Part shown: positions 51,492-59,059 of the stretch, in pieces
Layout: each line of letters starts with the position of its first letter
Position numbering within the stretch: the first letter of the stretch is position 1
Assembly: GCA_002422605.1 (NCBI GenBank)
Contig: DISW01000016.1
Span: 1 to 64,000 of the forward strand
Source: Bacteriovoracaceae bacterium UBA6200
GTDB lineage: Bacteria; Bdellovibrionota; Bacteriovoracia; Bacteriovoracales; Bacteriovoracaceae
Direction of reading: 5' to 3'
DNA length: 64,000 bases
Notes under the pieces: model-generated
Seen by the model: the letters and a program-made list of their open reading frames with translations, nothing else
Database searches by the model: none
Told to the model about the DNA's origin: nothing
Position numbers and translations under genes: made by a program

Positions 51492-51940
51492 TATTCAAAT
51501 TGCCCTTGTCTAAGTTTACGCTCCACGTCCTTTTTAGCAGCAGTATCGCGCTTATCATAGAGCTTTTTACCCTTGGCCAGTGCGATTTCACATTTGACCA
51601 GGGAGTCCTTAAAGTACAAGGCCAAAGGTATAATTGTATAGCCCTTTGTGGACATTTTTTTGTTAATCTGCTGAATTTCACTACGATTTAACAAGAGCTT
51701 ACGTTTGCGAGTCTCCGGGTGATTGTTAATGTTCCCGAATTCGTAGTGGGGAATGGTAGCGTTCTGAAGCCAGACCTCTCCTTGAGAGTCGATAGTCACA
51801 TAGGCCTCATTAATCATGCCCTTTCCAAGTCTCAGTGACTTTACTTCGGTTCCCTGCAGTGCAACACCGCACTCGTACTTCTCTTCTAAAAAGTAGTCAT
51901 AGCCCGCACGTTGATTTTTACAGATGATTTTTACGCCCAT
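51491..51940 (-). CDS. smpB: SsrA-binding protein SmpB
   Basis: Partner of tmRNA in ribosome rescue. Typical features are ICKNQRAGYDYFLEEKYECG at the N-terminus, GTEVKSLRLGKGMINEAYV, and the basic C-terminal tail with GKKLYDKRDTAAKKD (each block under 20 residues). The length of 149 residues is standard. The tmRNA gene ssrA is not seen in the window. It overlaps the DUF2203 gene by one base and begins 22 bases after rsmA, on the opposite side of a short gap. Confidence 0.96.
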   Translation of the reverse strand: MGVKIICKNQRAGYDYFLEEKYECGVALQGTEVKSLRLGKGMINEAYVTIDSQGEVWLQNATIPHYEFGNINNHPETRKRKLLLNRSEIQQINKKMSTKGYTIIPLALYFKDSLVKCEIALAKGKKLYDKRDTAAKKDVERKLRQGQFE

Positions 51941-51961
51941 AGGGAGTGAAGTGTATCACTA

Positions 51962-52747
51962 TTAGGTGAGATTAAAAAGCTTGATCACATCTTCATAAGT
52001 AAGAGCTTCGGCCCTGATTTGAGGACTAAGTTCTGAGGCTTCAAGTCGTTTCTGAGTTAGTTCAGCGCCCCATTCATTTTTTAAGATGCCGCCTAATTGC
52101 TTTCTTCTTTGAGAGAAAACTAAACGTAAGTATTTCTCAAAGCGGTCCACATCCTCTAGAGGGATGTCGGGATTTACTTTTCGCTTAAGGCCCAAAACTT
52201 GTGAATCAACTTTCGGTGGTGGAACGAAAGCTCCCGGAGGAGCATAGACCACATGCTTTAAATCGAATTGCGAGCGGCAAAGTGCATGAAGAGAACCCAT
52301 GGCATTGCGTGGATCATTAGGAAGAATTTTTTGGGCGACTTCTTTCTGATACATGAGAGTCATATAAGAAATCTGCGGGACTCGAAGAAAAGAAAGAGTA
52401 AGAGGAACACTTACATTGTAAGGGAGATTGGAAACCAGCCAGATGGATTTAAAACCGCGGCTTTGTAAAAAATCAGCCCAATTAAACTCTAAAGCATCCT
52501 GGCGAAAAACATGATCAGGACCCACAACTGGCGAGAGAAGCTCAACAAAGCGTTCATCCATTTCAATCACAAAAACGGGAAGCTTGTAACTTGCCAGATG
52601 AGGAGTCAGGACTGCTGGTCCTGGGCCAATTTCTACGATGGCATCAACGCCTTCCGGTAGAGGGGAAGTTATTTTAGAAATCACGTGGGAACTACTCAGG
52701 AAGTGCTGGCCAAAACTTTTGTTGGCCATTGGAAAACGGTGTCCCAT
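51962..52747 (-). CDS. rsmA: 16S rRNA (adenine1518/1519-N6) dimethyltransferase
   Basis: SAM-dependent methyltransferase that dimethylates two adjacent adenines in helix 45 of 16S rRNA. Family motifs: ANKSFGQHFL at the N-terminus, VEIGPGPAVLTPHL (SAM site), VIEMDERF, NLPYNVSVP (catalytic NLPY) and VPPPKVDS. The start at 52747 is eight bases after GGAG and shares one base with the tsaD stop (TAATG); the frame continues to 52792. It is 261 residues, normal for RsmA/KsgA. Confidence 0.95.
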   Translation of the reverse strand: MGHRFPMANKSFGQHFLSSSHVISKITSPLPEGVDAIVEIGPGPAVLTPHLASYKLPVFVIEMDERFVELLSPVVGPDHVFRQDALEFNWADFLQSRGFKSIWLVSNLPYNVSVPLTLSFLRVPQISYMTLMYQKEVAQKILPNDPRNAMGSLHALCRSQFDLKHVVYAPPGAFVPPPKVDSQVLGLKRKVNPDIPLEDVDRFEKYLRLVFSQRRKQLGGILKNEWGAELTQKRLEASELSPQIRAEALTYEDVIKLFNLT

Positions 52748-53805
52748 TATTTTTTCTCCATAAAGCGGGAGCGGGCATCGAGACCTAAGCATTCAGGAAA
52801 ATTGATTTTCAAGTCCGGAACACGTGCGGCCCAATTGGCAACCATCCCGGCATTATCTGTGGAGTAGATTGGCTTAACAGCATGGACGCTTTTAAATTTT
52901 TCATTGAAAAGTTCACGAAGACGGGAGTTACAGGCGACACCTCCACCGATAACGATAGGAGTATCAAAGCTTCTTAATTTCTTTTCCAGAATTTTCTCAA
53001 TAACTTCTTCTGCTTTTATCCGGAGAGTTTGAACAATTGCTTCCTGATAACCGGCACAGAGATGAGGAAGTTCAGTTTGAATTTCTTCAGGAGTCATTTT
53101 TTGCAACTTCACTCTAAGAGCAGTCTTTAAACCTGAGAAGCTCATTTTTCCCGGGCGGTCTCTCATATAGCTGATAGGGAATTCGTATTTCTTTTTGTCC
53201 CCGTTTTTAGCGAGGTCATCGATGATTTTTCCAGCAGGATAGCCTACACCCATCATTTTTCCGCCTTTATCAAAGGCTTCACCGGCAGCATCATCAAGAG
53301 TATTACCGAGAATCTCCATTTCATTAGGACCTTTAACCCACATGAAGGCAGTGTGGCCTCCACTGACTAGAAGTCCTAAATAAGGATAGGGAACATTTTC
53401 GCTTAAATGAATGGCTTCAAGATGAGCGTAAAGGTGATTCACAGGAACGATAGGAAGCTCTCTCATGAGAGCAAAAGTTTTTGCCAGATTAATTCCTGTC
53501 AGAAGAGAACCCACAAGACCGGGATGAGTCGTCACTGCGACTTCAGTAATGTTCTCTGGAGAAATACCAGCTTCTTTAAAAGTAACTTCTAAAAGGGGAG
53601 GAATAGCTTTTACGTGAGATCTTGCTGCAAGTTCTGGAACAACCCCACCCCATTTCGCGAGGAGAAAGTCTTGATTATAACTATTGAGGGCAAGAATTTT
53701 TTGTTCTGATCCTTTGACTTCAAGAATGCATAGTGAGGTGTCGTCACAACTTGTTTCGACACCTAGAATGATTCGGCTTTGATCAGAGTTCTTTTTTGGC
53801 AGCAT
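52747..53805 (-). CDS. tsaD: tRNA N6-threonylcarbamoyladenosine synthase subunit TsaD
   Basis: Transfers the threonylcarbamoyl group to A37 of tRNAs that read ANN codons. The ASKHA-type ATP site ILGVETSCDDTS, the metal-binding HxxxH (HLYAHLEA), LVSGGHT and the C-terminal GGGVACNSRLRE are all present. The frame is open to 53832; 53805 is chosen by family length (352 residues) though the ribosome site is weak (AAGAAG). It overlaps cpoB by 23 bases upstream and rsmA by one base downstream. Confidence 0.95.
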   Translation of the reverse strand: MLPKKNSDQSRIILGVETSCDDTSLCILEVKGSEQKILALNSYNQDFLLAKWGGVVPELAARSHVKAIPPLLEVTFKEAGISPENITEVAVTTHPGLVGSLLTGINLAKTFALMRELPIVPVNHLYAHLEAIHLSENVPYPYLGLLVSGGHTAFMWVKGPNEMEILGNTLDDAAGEAFDKGGKMMGVGYPAGKIIDDLAKNGDKKKYEFPISYMRDRPGKMSFSGLKTALRVKLQKMTPEEIQTELPHLCAGYQEAIVQTLRIKAEEVIEKILEKKLRSFDTPIVIGGGVACNSRLRELFNEKFKSVHAVKPIYSTDNAGMVANWAARVPDLKINFPECLGLDARSRFMEKK

Positions 53806-54541
53806 TAGCTTCTTTTGTTCCCTTATAATCATCTACTACTTGTTGAAAGGCCTGTTTGGCTTCTTCTGTCTTGCCGGCCTTCTTTAAAGATCTTCCGATA
53901 AACAGAAGGCTGTTGGCGGCGAGAGAAGATCTTGGGTATTTGGTATAGATTTTACTGAAGTAGACTAGGGCCTTATCGTTATGGCCTGTATAGAACTCCA
54001 CTCGTCCCAATCCGTGAAGAACTTTATTTCTTTCACCTGCGGTCAGATCTTTGTGATCAATCAGCGTCTCAAGAACCTTACGGGCCTCGCCATACTTATC
54101 AGCTTTTACCAGATCAAGTCCAGTTGCTAAATCTTCTTTAGCGCTTTTTTTTTGAGGGGCCTGGGCCTTAGTCGCTAAACTTGAAGTTACTTTTTCAATG
54201 AAAGCACGCTGCTCTTTTAGTTCATTCTGGATTTGTTCAAGAGTTGTATTTTGAGCTTCTTGTTGAGTCGAGATGACATTCATAGACTCGTTCATTTTAT
54301 TAAGCTTCTCTGGATCGACCTGACTTTGACGGTGCTCAATTTCCTCAATACGTCCTTGCATACGATCAAGTTGAGTCTGGAAATCTTTCATTTGAGTTAC
54401 CATATCGGCCAGAAGACCTTGGGAGTCTTTCATTTGCTCAGTCATGCTTTCCAAACGTTTTTCCCGATTTACCTGATCGGCCGTCTTGATACATGCAGTT
54501 GAAAAGAGAACGAGAGTTAATAAAGTGAAAAGTTTCATCAT
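53783..54541 (-). CDS. CpoB/YbgF-like Tol-Pal accessory lipoprotein
   Basis: A periplasmic coordinator of cell-wall synthesis and outer-membrane constriction in the Tol-Pal system. The lipobox FSTAC indicates lipid attachment, unlike E. coli CpoB which is soluble. A coiled coil follows (about 25-105), then three tetratricopeptide repeats ending in GKTEEAKQAFQQVVDDYKGTKEA. The total of 252 residues fits. The start is placed at 54541, nine bases after AGAGG. It follows Pal and the DUF4398 lipoprotein in the same direction, supporting the assignment. Confidence 0.85.
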   Translation of the reverse strand: MMKLFTLLTLVLFSTACIKTADQVNREKRLESMTEQMKDSQGLLADMVTQMKDFQTQLDRMQGRIEEIEHRQSQVDPEKLNKMNESMNVISTQQEAQNTTLEQIQNELKEQRAFIEKVTSSLATKAQAPQKKSAKEDLATGLDLVKADKYGEARKVLETLIDHKDLTAGERNKVLHGLGRVEFYTGHNDKALVYFSKIYTKYPRSSLAANSLLFIGRSLKKAGKTEEAKQAFQQVVDDYKGTKEANAAKKEL

Positions 54542-54592
54542 GGTCATACACCTCTAAAACATAAAGATGCATTGATGTTACAGGAAGTTTAA

Positions 54593-54895
54593 CTATTGCG
54601 CATTACCTTCAAGGGCTTTTTTTCGGATGGCCTGATACTCGGCCTGTTCGGAGAATTTTTTAGAAAAAAGGGCATATTCCTTGGCCTTGTTGAAATACTT
54701 TCTCCGATAAGCGGACTTGGCCTTAAGGTAATAGTCTTCGGCTTTGCGGAAAGTATTGGAAGCGTGGATATCAGCACCAGCTTCTTTAGCTGCAAGGAAA
54801 GCGGCCTGGGCAAGGCTCATTTCAATCTTAGGCCGTGTGGTAGCTAAACCACACGACCCGAGAATTAAAAGTACTAAGAGGAGAGGTAGTCTCAT
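54593..54895 (-). CDS. DUF4398 lipoprotein
   Basis: A 100-residue lipoprotein with lipobox LGSCG (C15) and a helical DUF4398 domain: SLAQAAFLAAKEAGAD, then AEDYYLKAKSAYRRKYFNKAKEY. DUF4398 proteins are commonly encoded next to OmpA/Pal lipoproteins, as here: it starts seven bases after the pal stop. It probably faces the periplasm and takes part in envelope organisation. The exact role is unknown. Confidence 0.85.
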   Translation of the reverse strand: MRLPLLLVLLILGSCGLATTRPKIEMSLAQAAFLAAKEAGADIHASNTFRKAEDYYLKAKSAYRRKYFNKAKEYALFSKKFSEQAEYQAIRKKALEGNAQ

Positions 54896-54901
54896 CTGAC
54901 C

Positions 54902-55402
54902 TTATTTCGCAGTTACTACGAAATTAGCACGACGGTTTTGAGACCAGGCAGACTCATCGTTGCCTTCAACTTTTGGACGCTCATTACCGTAAGAGATAGT
55001 TGAGATTCTTTTTGATTCAACACCAAGAGCAACCATATAGTCGCGAACAGCTTTTGCACGACGCTCACCTAGAGCAAGGTTATATTGACGACCGCCACGC
55101 TCATCGCAGTGACCTTCAATTTGAACGTCAACATTGCTGTTGGCCTTTAGGTATTCAACGTTCGAAGCAACAGCTTCTTTCGTAGAAGAGTCCAGATTAG
55201 AAGAATCAAAACCAAAGTATACAGTTTGTAGGCCGCCAGCTTTAGCACTGTCAGAGTCACCGTTAAGCTCTAGAGTAAGACCATCATTGGCAGCGTCAGC
55301 TCCCATAGCACCGTCATCTTGAGTGTTTTTAGGTTTTTGTGAAGCGCAACCTACAGCTAGGAATGCAACCATAAGTGTTGTGAAAAATGCACGAGTAAAC
55401 AT
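54902..55402 (-). CDS. pal: peptidoglycan-associated lipoprotein Pal
   Basis: Outer-membrane lipoprotein that binds peptidoglycan. The signal sequence has lipobox AVGC, followed by an acidic linker of about 45 residues and an OmpA-like domain with the DAP-binding signature IEGHCDERGGRQYNLALGERRA and the terminal RRANFVVTAK. At 166 residues the length is normal. AAGGAG precedes the ATG. It leads the operon pal - DUF4398 - cpoB - tsaD. The upstream region also contains the sigma-54 enhancer-like sites on the other strand's regulatory region. Confidence 0.95.
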   Translation of the reverse strand: MFTRAFFTTLMVAFLAVGCASQKPKNTQDDGAMGADAANDGLTLELNGDSDSAKAGGLQTVYFGFDSSNLDSSTKEAVASNVEYLKANSNVDVQIEGHCDERGGRQYNLALGERRAKAVRDYMVALGVESKRISTISYGNERPKVEGNDESAWSQNRRANFVVTAK

Positions 55403-55512
55403 TGAACTTCTCCTTTGAAGCGTAATGAATAGGATTTAAAGATTAATTGCGCTTATTATGCCTCAGTTGTCTGTGTTTTTTGAAGGAGAATAAAATACTG
55501 TTTTGCTTTATT
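55403..55512. other. intergenic upstream part of pal
   Basis: No gene is seen. On the minus strand the AAGGAG of pal and a CATAAT -10-like hexamer around 55457-55462 are present. The rest of the 336-base gap holds the enhancer-like repeats, the sigma-54 promoter and the small RNA, which are listed separately. Confidence 0.4.
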
Positions 55513-55559
55513 TGTCAGGGCTTTGACGGAGTGATTTTGTTTTTGTCATAGGCTTGACA
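55513..55559 (+). promoter_or_regulatory. two tandem enhancer-like inverted repeats upstream of the sigma-54 promoter
   Basis: TGTCA-N6-TGACG at 55513-55528 and TGTCA-N6-TGACA at 55544-55559 are 31 bp apart, close to three helical turns, so both face the same side of the DNA. They lie about 65-111 bases upstream of the -24 element. A weaker third copy, CGTCA-N6-TGA, is at 55580. This spacing is typical of binding sites for NtrC-type activators. Confidence 0.55.
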
Positions 55560-55622
55560 GAAGAATATACTGAGGGGTGCGTCAAGTGTGTGAAAAAAAT
55601 GATTAGTTGTTTGTTCTGTAAG

Positions 55623-55639
55623 TTGGCACGCGCTTTGCT
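55623..55639 (+). promoter_or_regulatory. perfect sigma-54 promoter
   Basis: TTGGCACG-CGCT-TTGCT fits the sigma-54 consensus (YTGGCACG-N4-TTGCW) at every conserved position, with GG and GC ten bases apart. Transcription would begin near 55650. A TATAAT at 55639-55644 overlaps it but lacks a -35 box. Confidence 0.78.
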
Positions 55640-55649
55640 ATAATAGAGT

Positions 55650-55739
55650 TGTGTGTGTGTTGGAGTTAAAGAAAGGATTTTTTTAGCTTCTCCTTAGTCT
55701 CTCGAAAAAAAAGCCCATCTTTCTGATGGGCTTTTTTTT
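55650..55739 (+). ncRNA. putative sigma-54-dependent small RNA, about 90 nt
   Basis: A transcript from the sigma-54 promoter would run from about 55650, beginning with a GT-rich repeat, through purine-rich GGAG and AAAGGA segments and a pyrimidine stretch, into a strong intrinsic terminator ending at 55739. No frame with ATG lies within it; the only GTG frame is 14 codons without ribosome site. The length, dedicated promoter and terminator fit a regulatory RNA. Targets are unknown; the exposed GGAG/AAAGGA could pair with pyrimidine-rich leaders. It does not overlap any coding sequence except the last base of the convergent gene's stop. Confidence 0.6.
55705..55739. terminator. bidirectional intrinsic terminator
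   Basis: Eight A followed by GCCCATC (55713-55719), loop TTTCT, and GATGGGC (55725-55731) followed by eight or more T. It ends both the plus-strand small RNA and the minus-strand arginase-like gene, whose stop codon is at the hairpin edge. Confidence 0.92.
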
Positions 55740-56647
55740 TATCTTAAACACTCAAAAATAAAACTCGCAATCGTTCTCATGCTCACACTGGCCAGACTGT
55801 CATAGACAGGATTGAGCTCATAGATTCCCATGATCAGTCGGTTGGGGGTAGGAATTTTTCTAAAACGCTCCCATACATCTTTTAGTTCATTCAGAGTTAG
55901 ACCCTGAGGATTTACAGCACTGACCCCAGGAACTTCATATCCATTTAAGGCATCAGCATCGAGACTGAAGAGAAGGAGAGTATCATTGTTCACCTCAGTC
56001 ATCATTTGCTGGAAAAAAGCATCCAGTGAAGCGGAAGTTATTTCATTTTTCCATAAAACGAATTGTTTCCCTTTATCCAGTGGAGAAAGGGTAGAGAAGG
56101 AATTAGCAAAGCGGTGAAGACCCAATTGATAAAGAGTGAATTCACCAGAAAATTCTTCAGCAAATTGTCGGAAAGGTGTTCCTGAATGGTGTTGTTCATC
56201 TGTGCGGGTATCGGCATGGGCATCAATGTTGAGCACTACGACTTTTGAAAAGCGCTCCGAAGCGGCTTTTAGAAGTGGGTATATGTGATCATGTCCGCCG
56301 CCAATATGAATGATCGAAGATTTTTCATGCTGATCAAGAAGAGCTTTTATACGCGTACTTTGTCTTTCCTGTGCACCATGAAAATCTTTTTCTTCATCCA
56401 GGGGATCAGCAGCTTCGACTTCTTTAAAGGAGAAATCTTTAATTTGATTATCCTGACTAAATCTCTTGAGGGTTGCAATGAGGGATTGAGGAGCATAGCG
56501 AGCTCCATTGCGGCCGCCATTTCTAATGACCCCTTGGTCAGAGGAGCTTTTAATGAAAAGGCATGAACGAGAGGAAAAAGAAGAAAATAATGAGCTTAAA
56601 GACTCTTGAAATCGTTTTTGTGATTGAGTGAAAGCTGGCTTCGTCAT
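55739..56647 (-). CDS. arginase-superfamily ureohydrolase, formiminoglutamase-like
   Basis: The third arginase-fold enzyme in the window, with metal motifs GGGHDH, NIDAHADTR and FSLDADALN. The spacing and the GVSAVNPQGLTLNEL ending resemble formimidoylglutamase (HutG) more than agmatinase. Length 302 residues. No histidine-degradation genes are adjacent, so the substrate is uncertain. It has no neighbour in its orientation and ends at the bidirectional terminator shared with the small RNA. Confidence 0.85.
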   Translation of the reverse strand: MTKPAFTQSQKRFQESLSSLFSSFSSRSCLFIKSSSDQGVIRNGGRNGARYAPQSLIATLKRFSQDNQIKDFSFKEVEAADPLDEEKDFHGAQERQSTRIKALLDQHEKSSIIHIGGGHDHIYPLLKAASERFSKVVVLNIDAHADTRTDEQHHSGTPFRQFAEEFSGEFTLYQLGLHRFANSFSTLSPLDKGKQFVLWKNEITSASLDAFFQQMMTEVNNDTLLLFSLDADALNGYEVPGVSAVNPQGLTLNELKDVWERFRKIPTPNRLIMGIYELNPVYDSLASVSMRTIASFIFECLR

Positions 56648-56678
56648 AAAATAGTTTTATTTCCCAATTGGTTTATGA

Positions 56679-58094
56679 ATGACGTTGTCAAATTTTGATT
56701 GGACTGACAAGGACTCAGTGAAGTGGTTTATCCTTTTGCCCATGGGGCATGAGGGTCCCTATTCTCTGAATCAATTGGCAAGTCGAGTTGAAAGAAAAAA
56801 AATCTCCCTTGATGTTGAAATCTGGTCTGAAGGTTTGGGACAACCGGTGCGTCTTAAAGATGCTCTGGCCCCTAAAGTTGAAGAACTGCCGGTAGAAGAG
56901 CCTGAAGAAGAACTTGTAGAAGAACCTAAAGAAGAGGAACTCATTCCCGATTTACCAGAAATCCTTGAAGAGGAAGAAGAAGTTCCACCTCTTCCGGTGT
57001 TGGAAGAATCAGAAAATATAGAGATCCCTGTAACTCCTCCGGAAAAGAAGAATTTAAAACTTAGAATCTGGGGATTTCTAATTATCTGCATTGTTTTGAT
57101 GATCTATTTCGCCTTCGGTAATGTTCTAAAGGAATGGGAAACTTTTAACATTCATCGGCAAAGTAAGATGAGTTTGGATCTTCATGAAAGAATCATGAAG
57201 GAAAACTCTTTCGATGGTTGGAATAAAAAAATCTTCTTCAAAGAATATATTTCTGAAGACCACACCCATATCTGGTTAATTAATTCAGGTTTTCAAACCT
57301 GTCAGGTGGAAGCTGATTTTCGCTCTTTGCCTGGCAAAATGCTCTCAACAGAAGAGGAGAGTGTGGCCTTCAAAAGCAAAGGGACTCTTAAAGATCACGT
57401 CACTGAACTTTCACACTTTGAATTCTCAACAGGGACGAAAATTATTCCCGGTCTCTATGAGATGGATATCAAAGCCACTGATTGCACTTGGAAAGGGGTG
57501 GTTCCGGCCCTTATGAATAAGTTCCAAGGGCCTGACTCTGAATATGTGGGAAGAATGAAAGTAGTCTTATTCTCTAAAGGGCCTGCTGAATTTAATAAAA
57601 TTCTCGACCGCATCATTCAGAAGAAGCTAGAGCAGGAACTGAAGTTAAAAAATGAAGAAGATTTGTTTTGGCAGGATCTGCAACAAAAATTTGAAACGCT
57701 CCAGGCAGTGACTCTGCAAGTAGAACAGTTACTGCTGGACTTTCTGGATGAAAATCCGAAAAATTTCAAGACGGGTCTGCCTAAAATGGTAGATCAATAT
57801 ACCCGAAGATATGGCTCTTTTTTCACTTCATTTGTGGTTGATAATGAAAACTATTTCAGAGGTCTCAAAGAAGGCTCATCTAAGAAGAGAAATTACGAAC
57901 TGGTCGTTACTATAACCTCTAAAAAAATTGGTCTTGAGGCGATGAAGCTCATTGAAGACTTTCAAAAGCAAAAACAAAATCCTACGGCCGCTCAAATCAC
58001 GGCCTATCAGGAAAGAGTGAAGCAAGTCTTTGCGGCCCTTAAGTATGAGATCGCTCAAAAAATAATTCAGGTTTCTGAGGATCGATCCCACTAA
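56679..58094 (+). CDS. GYF_2-domain membrane protein
   Basis: The N-terminal 65 residues match the GYF_2 domain (WFILLPMGHEGPYSLNQLASRV..VEIWSEGLGQPVRL), a peptide-binding module common in delta-type bacteria. An acidic Glu/Pro linker follows (about 68-122), then one transmembrane helix at about 128-148, and a periplasmic, largely helical domain of about 320 residues with three cysteines. Function is unknown. The start, ATG at 56679, has no strong ribosome site. Its 3' end overlaps the convergent MBL-fold gene by 56 bases. Confidence 0.78.
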   Translation: MTLSNFDWTDKDSVKWFILLPMGHEGPYSLNQLASRVERKKISLDVEIWSEGLGQPVRLKDALAPKVEELPVEEPEEELVEEPKEEELIPDLPEILEEEEEVPPLPVLEESENIEIPVTPPEKKNLKLRIWGFLIICIVLMIYFAFGNVLKEWETFNIHRQSKMSLDLHERIMKENSFDGWNKKIFFKEYISEDHTHIWLINSGFQTCQVEADFRSLPGKMLSTEEESVAFKSKGTLKDHVTELSHFEFSTGTKIIPGLYEMDIKATDCTWKGVVPALMNKFQGPDSEYVGRMKVVLFSKGPAEFNKILDRIIQKKLEQELKLKNEEDLFWQDLQQKFETLQAVTLQVEQLLLDFLDENPKNFKTGLPKMVDQYTRRYGSFFTSFVVDNENYFRGLKEGSSKKRNYELVVTITSKKIGLEAMKLIEDFQKQKQNPTAAQITAYQERVKQVFAALKYEIAQKIIQVSEDRSH

Positions 58095-58941
58095 CCGGAA
58101 ATGTTTCCGCAACAACAAAATCATGTTCGGATTTCTTTTTTATTTTTGCGCCCCAATTTTTCATGTCGTGCTCAAAAATCATCGTCAGATCTTTTTCCAG
58201 AATAAACTGATAAAAATCAATTTTATCTACGGTAGTTCTGCCGGGGGAAATGTCGTAGCCCATGACCCAGGGAACTGGGATATGAACACTGGTTGGTACC
58301 AGATCGGCCATATAAATAAAGTTCTCATCATAGGGATGAACCAGCCAAGGGGTATGACCATGGGAACATTTAAAAGAGATAACATCATCTCCGTCTTTTA
58401 AAATGACTCCCTCTTCACCATTTAACCAATGTACTTTATTTTCTGCCAGCGCCGTCTCAACCAATGGTCTAAAGTATTGGCCATGGAAAGACCCACTGTC
58501 TCTTACAGTCGGATTCAAGGCATAGTCATAATGTTGACGGTGAATATGTAACGTAGCGTTGGGAAAAATACTTTTATGTTGATCAGCATTATGACCCAAA
58601 CCACCCACATGATCAAAATGGAGATGGGTAATAATAAGGTCAGTTATATCTTTCGGTTTTAACCCAAAATTCTTATTCAGGGTCTCTAGTAATGGGTTCT
58701 TATCTCCCTCAACTCCAAAGCGGTCATCAAATTTATCGCCGTGATAGTCGCCAATACCAGTGTCGACCAGAATGTTTTTTGATTGAGTTTGGATGAGCAT
58801 GACTCTTAAACTCAATTGAATTCGGTTTAATTCGTCGGCCGGAATATGTTTAGACCATAGTGGTTTAGGAATAATTCCGAACATGGCACCTCCGTCCAAT
58901 TTGAAAACGGCCGGATGAATAATATAATATTTTTTAGTCAT
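58039..58941 (-). CDS. MBL-fold hydrolase, AHL-lactonase-like subgroup
   Basis: A metallo-beta-lactamase-fold hydrolase with the di-zinc motif THLHFDHVGG, later HGHTPW and a C-terminal FEHD histidine, the order found in the quorum-quenching lactonase and related groups. The length of 300 residues fits. Residues DTGIGDYHGDKFDDRFGV before the motif are also typical. The start at 58941 is preceded by GAGGTG; the frame extends to 58962. Substrate is not known. It overlaps the GYF gene end by 56 bases. Confidence 0.85.
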   Translation of the reverse strand: MTKKYYIIHPAVFKLDGGAMFGIIPKPLWSKHIPADELNRIQLSLRVMLIQTQSKNILVDTGIGDYHGDKFDDRFGVEGDKNPLLETLNKNFGLKPKDITDLIITHLHFDHVGGLGHNADQHKSIFPNATLHIHRQHYDYALNPTVRDSGSFHGQYFRPLVETALAENKVHWLNGEEGVILKDGDDVISFKCSHGHTPWLVHPYDENFIYMADLVPTSVHIPVPWVMGYDISPGRTTVDKIDFYQFILEKDLTMIFEHDMKNWGAKIKKKSEHDFVVAETFPVSGIDPQKPELFFERSHT

Positions 58942-58997
58942 AACACCTCGCGCCTCCATCATGCCCTTTCAAAACCGCGTTTTTCAAGACCTTTTCA

Positions 58998-59025
58998 TTG
59001 TCTGACCCCGCAAAATGCCTATAAT
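58998..59025 (+). promoter_or_regulatory. sigma-70 promoter of sucCD
   Basis: TTGTCT at 58998-59003 and a perfect TATAAT at 59020-59025 are 16 bases apart, 34 bases upstream of the sucC start. Confidence 0.65.
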
Positions 59026-59059
59026 GTGTCCTATTCCAATGATGTTTTAAGGAGAGCCT

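Noticed and set aside
55554..55571. TTGACA and TATACT as a sigma-70 promoter
   Set aside because: Only six bases separate the hexamers. The TTGACA is better explained as half of the inverted repeat.
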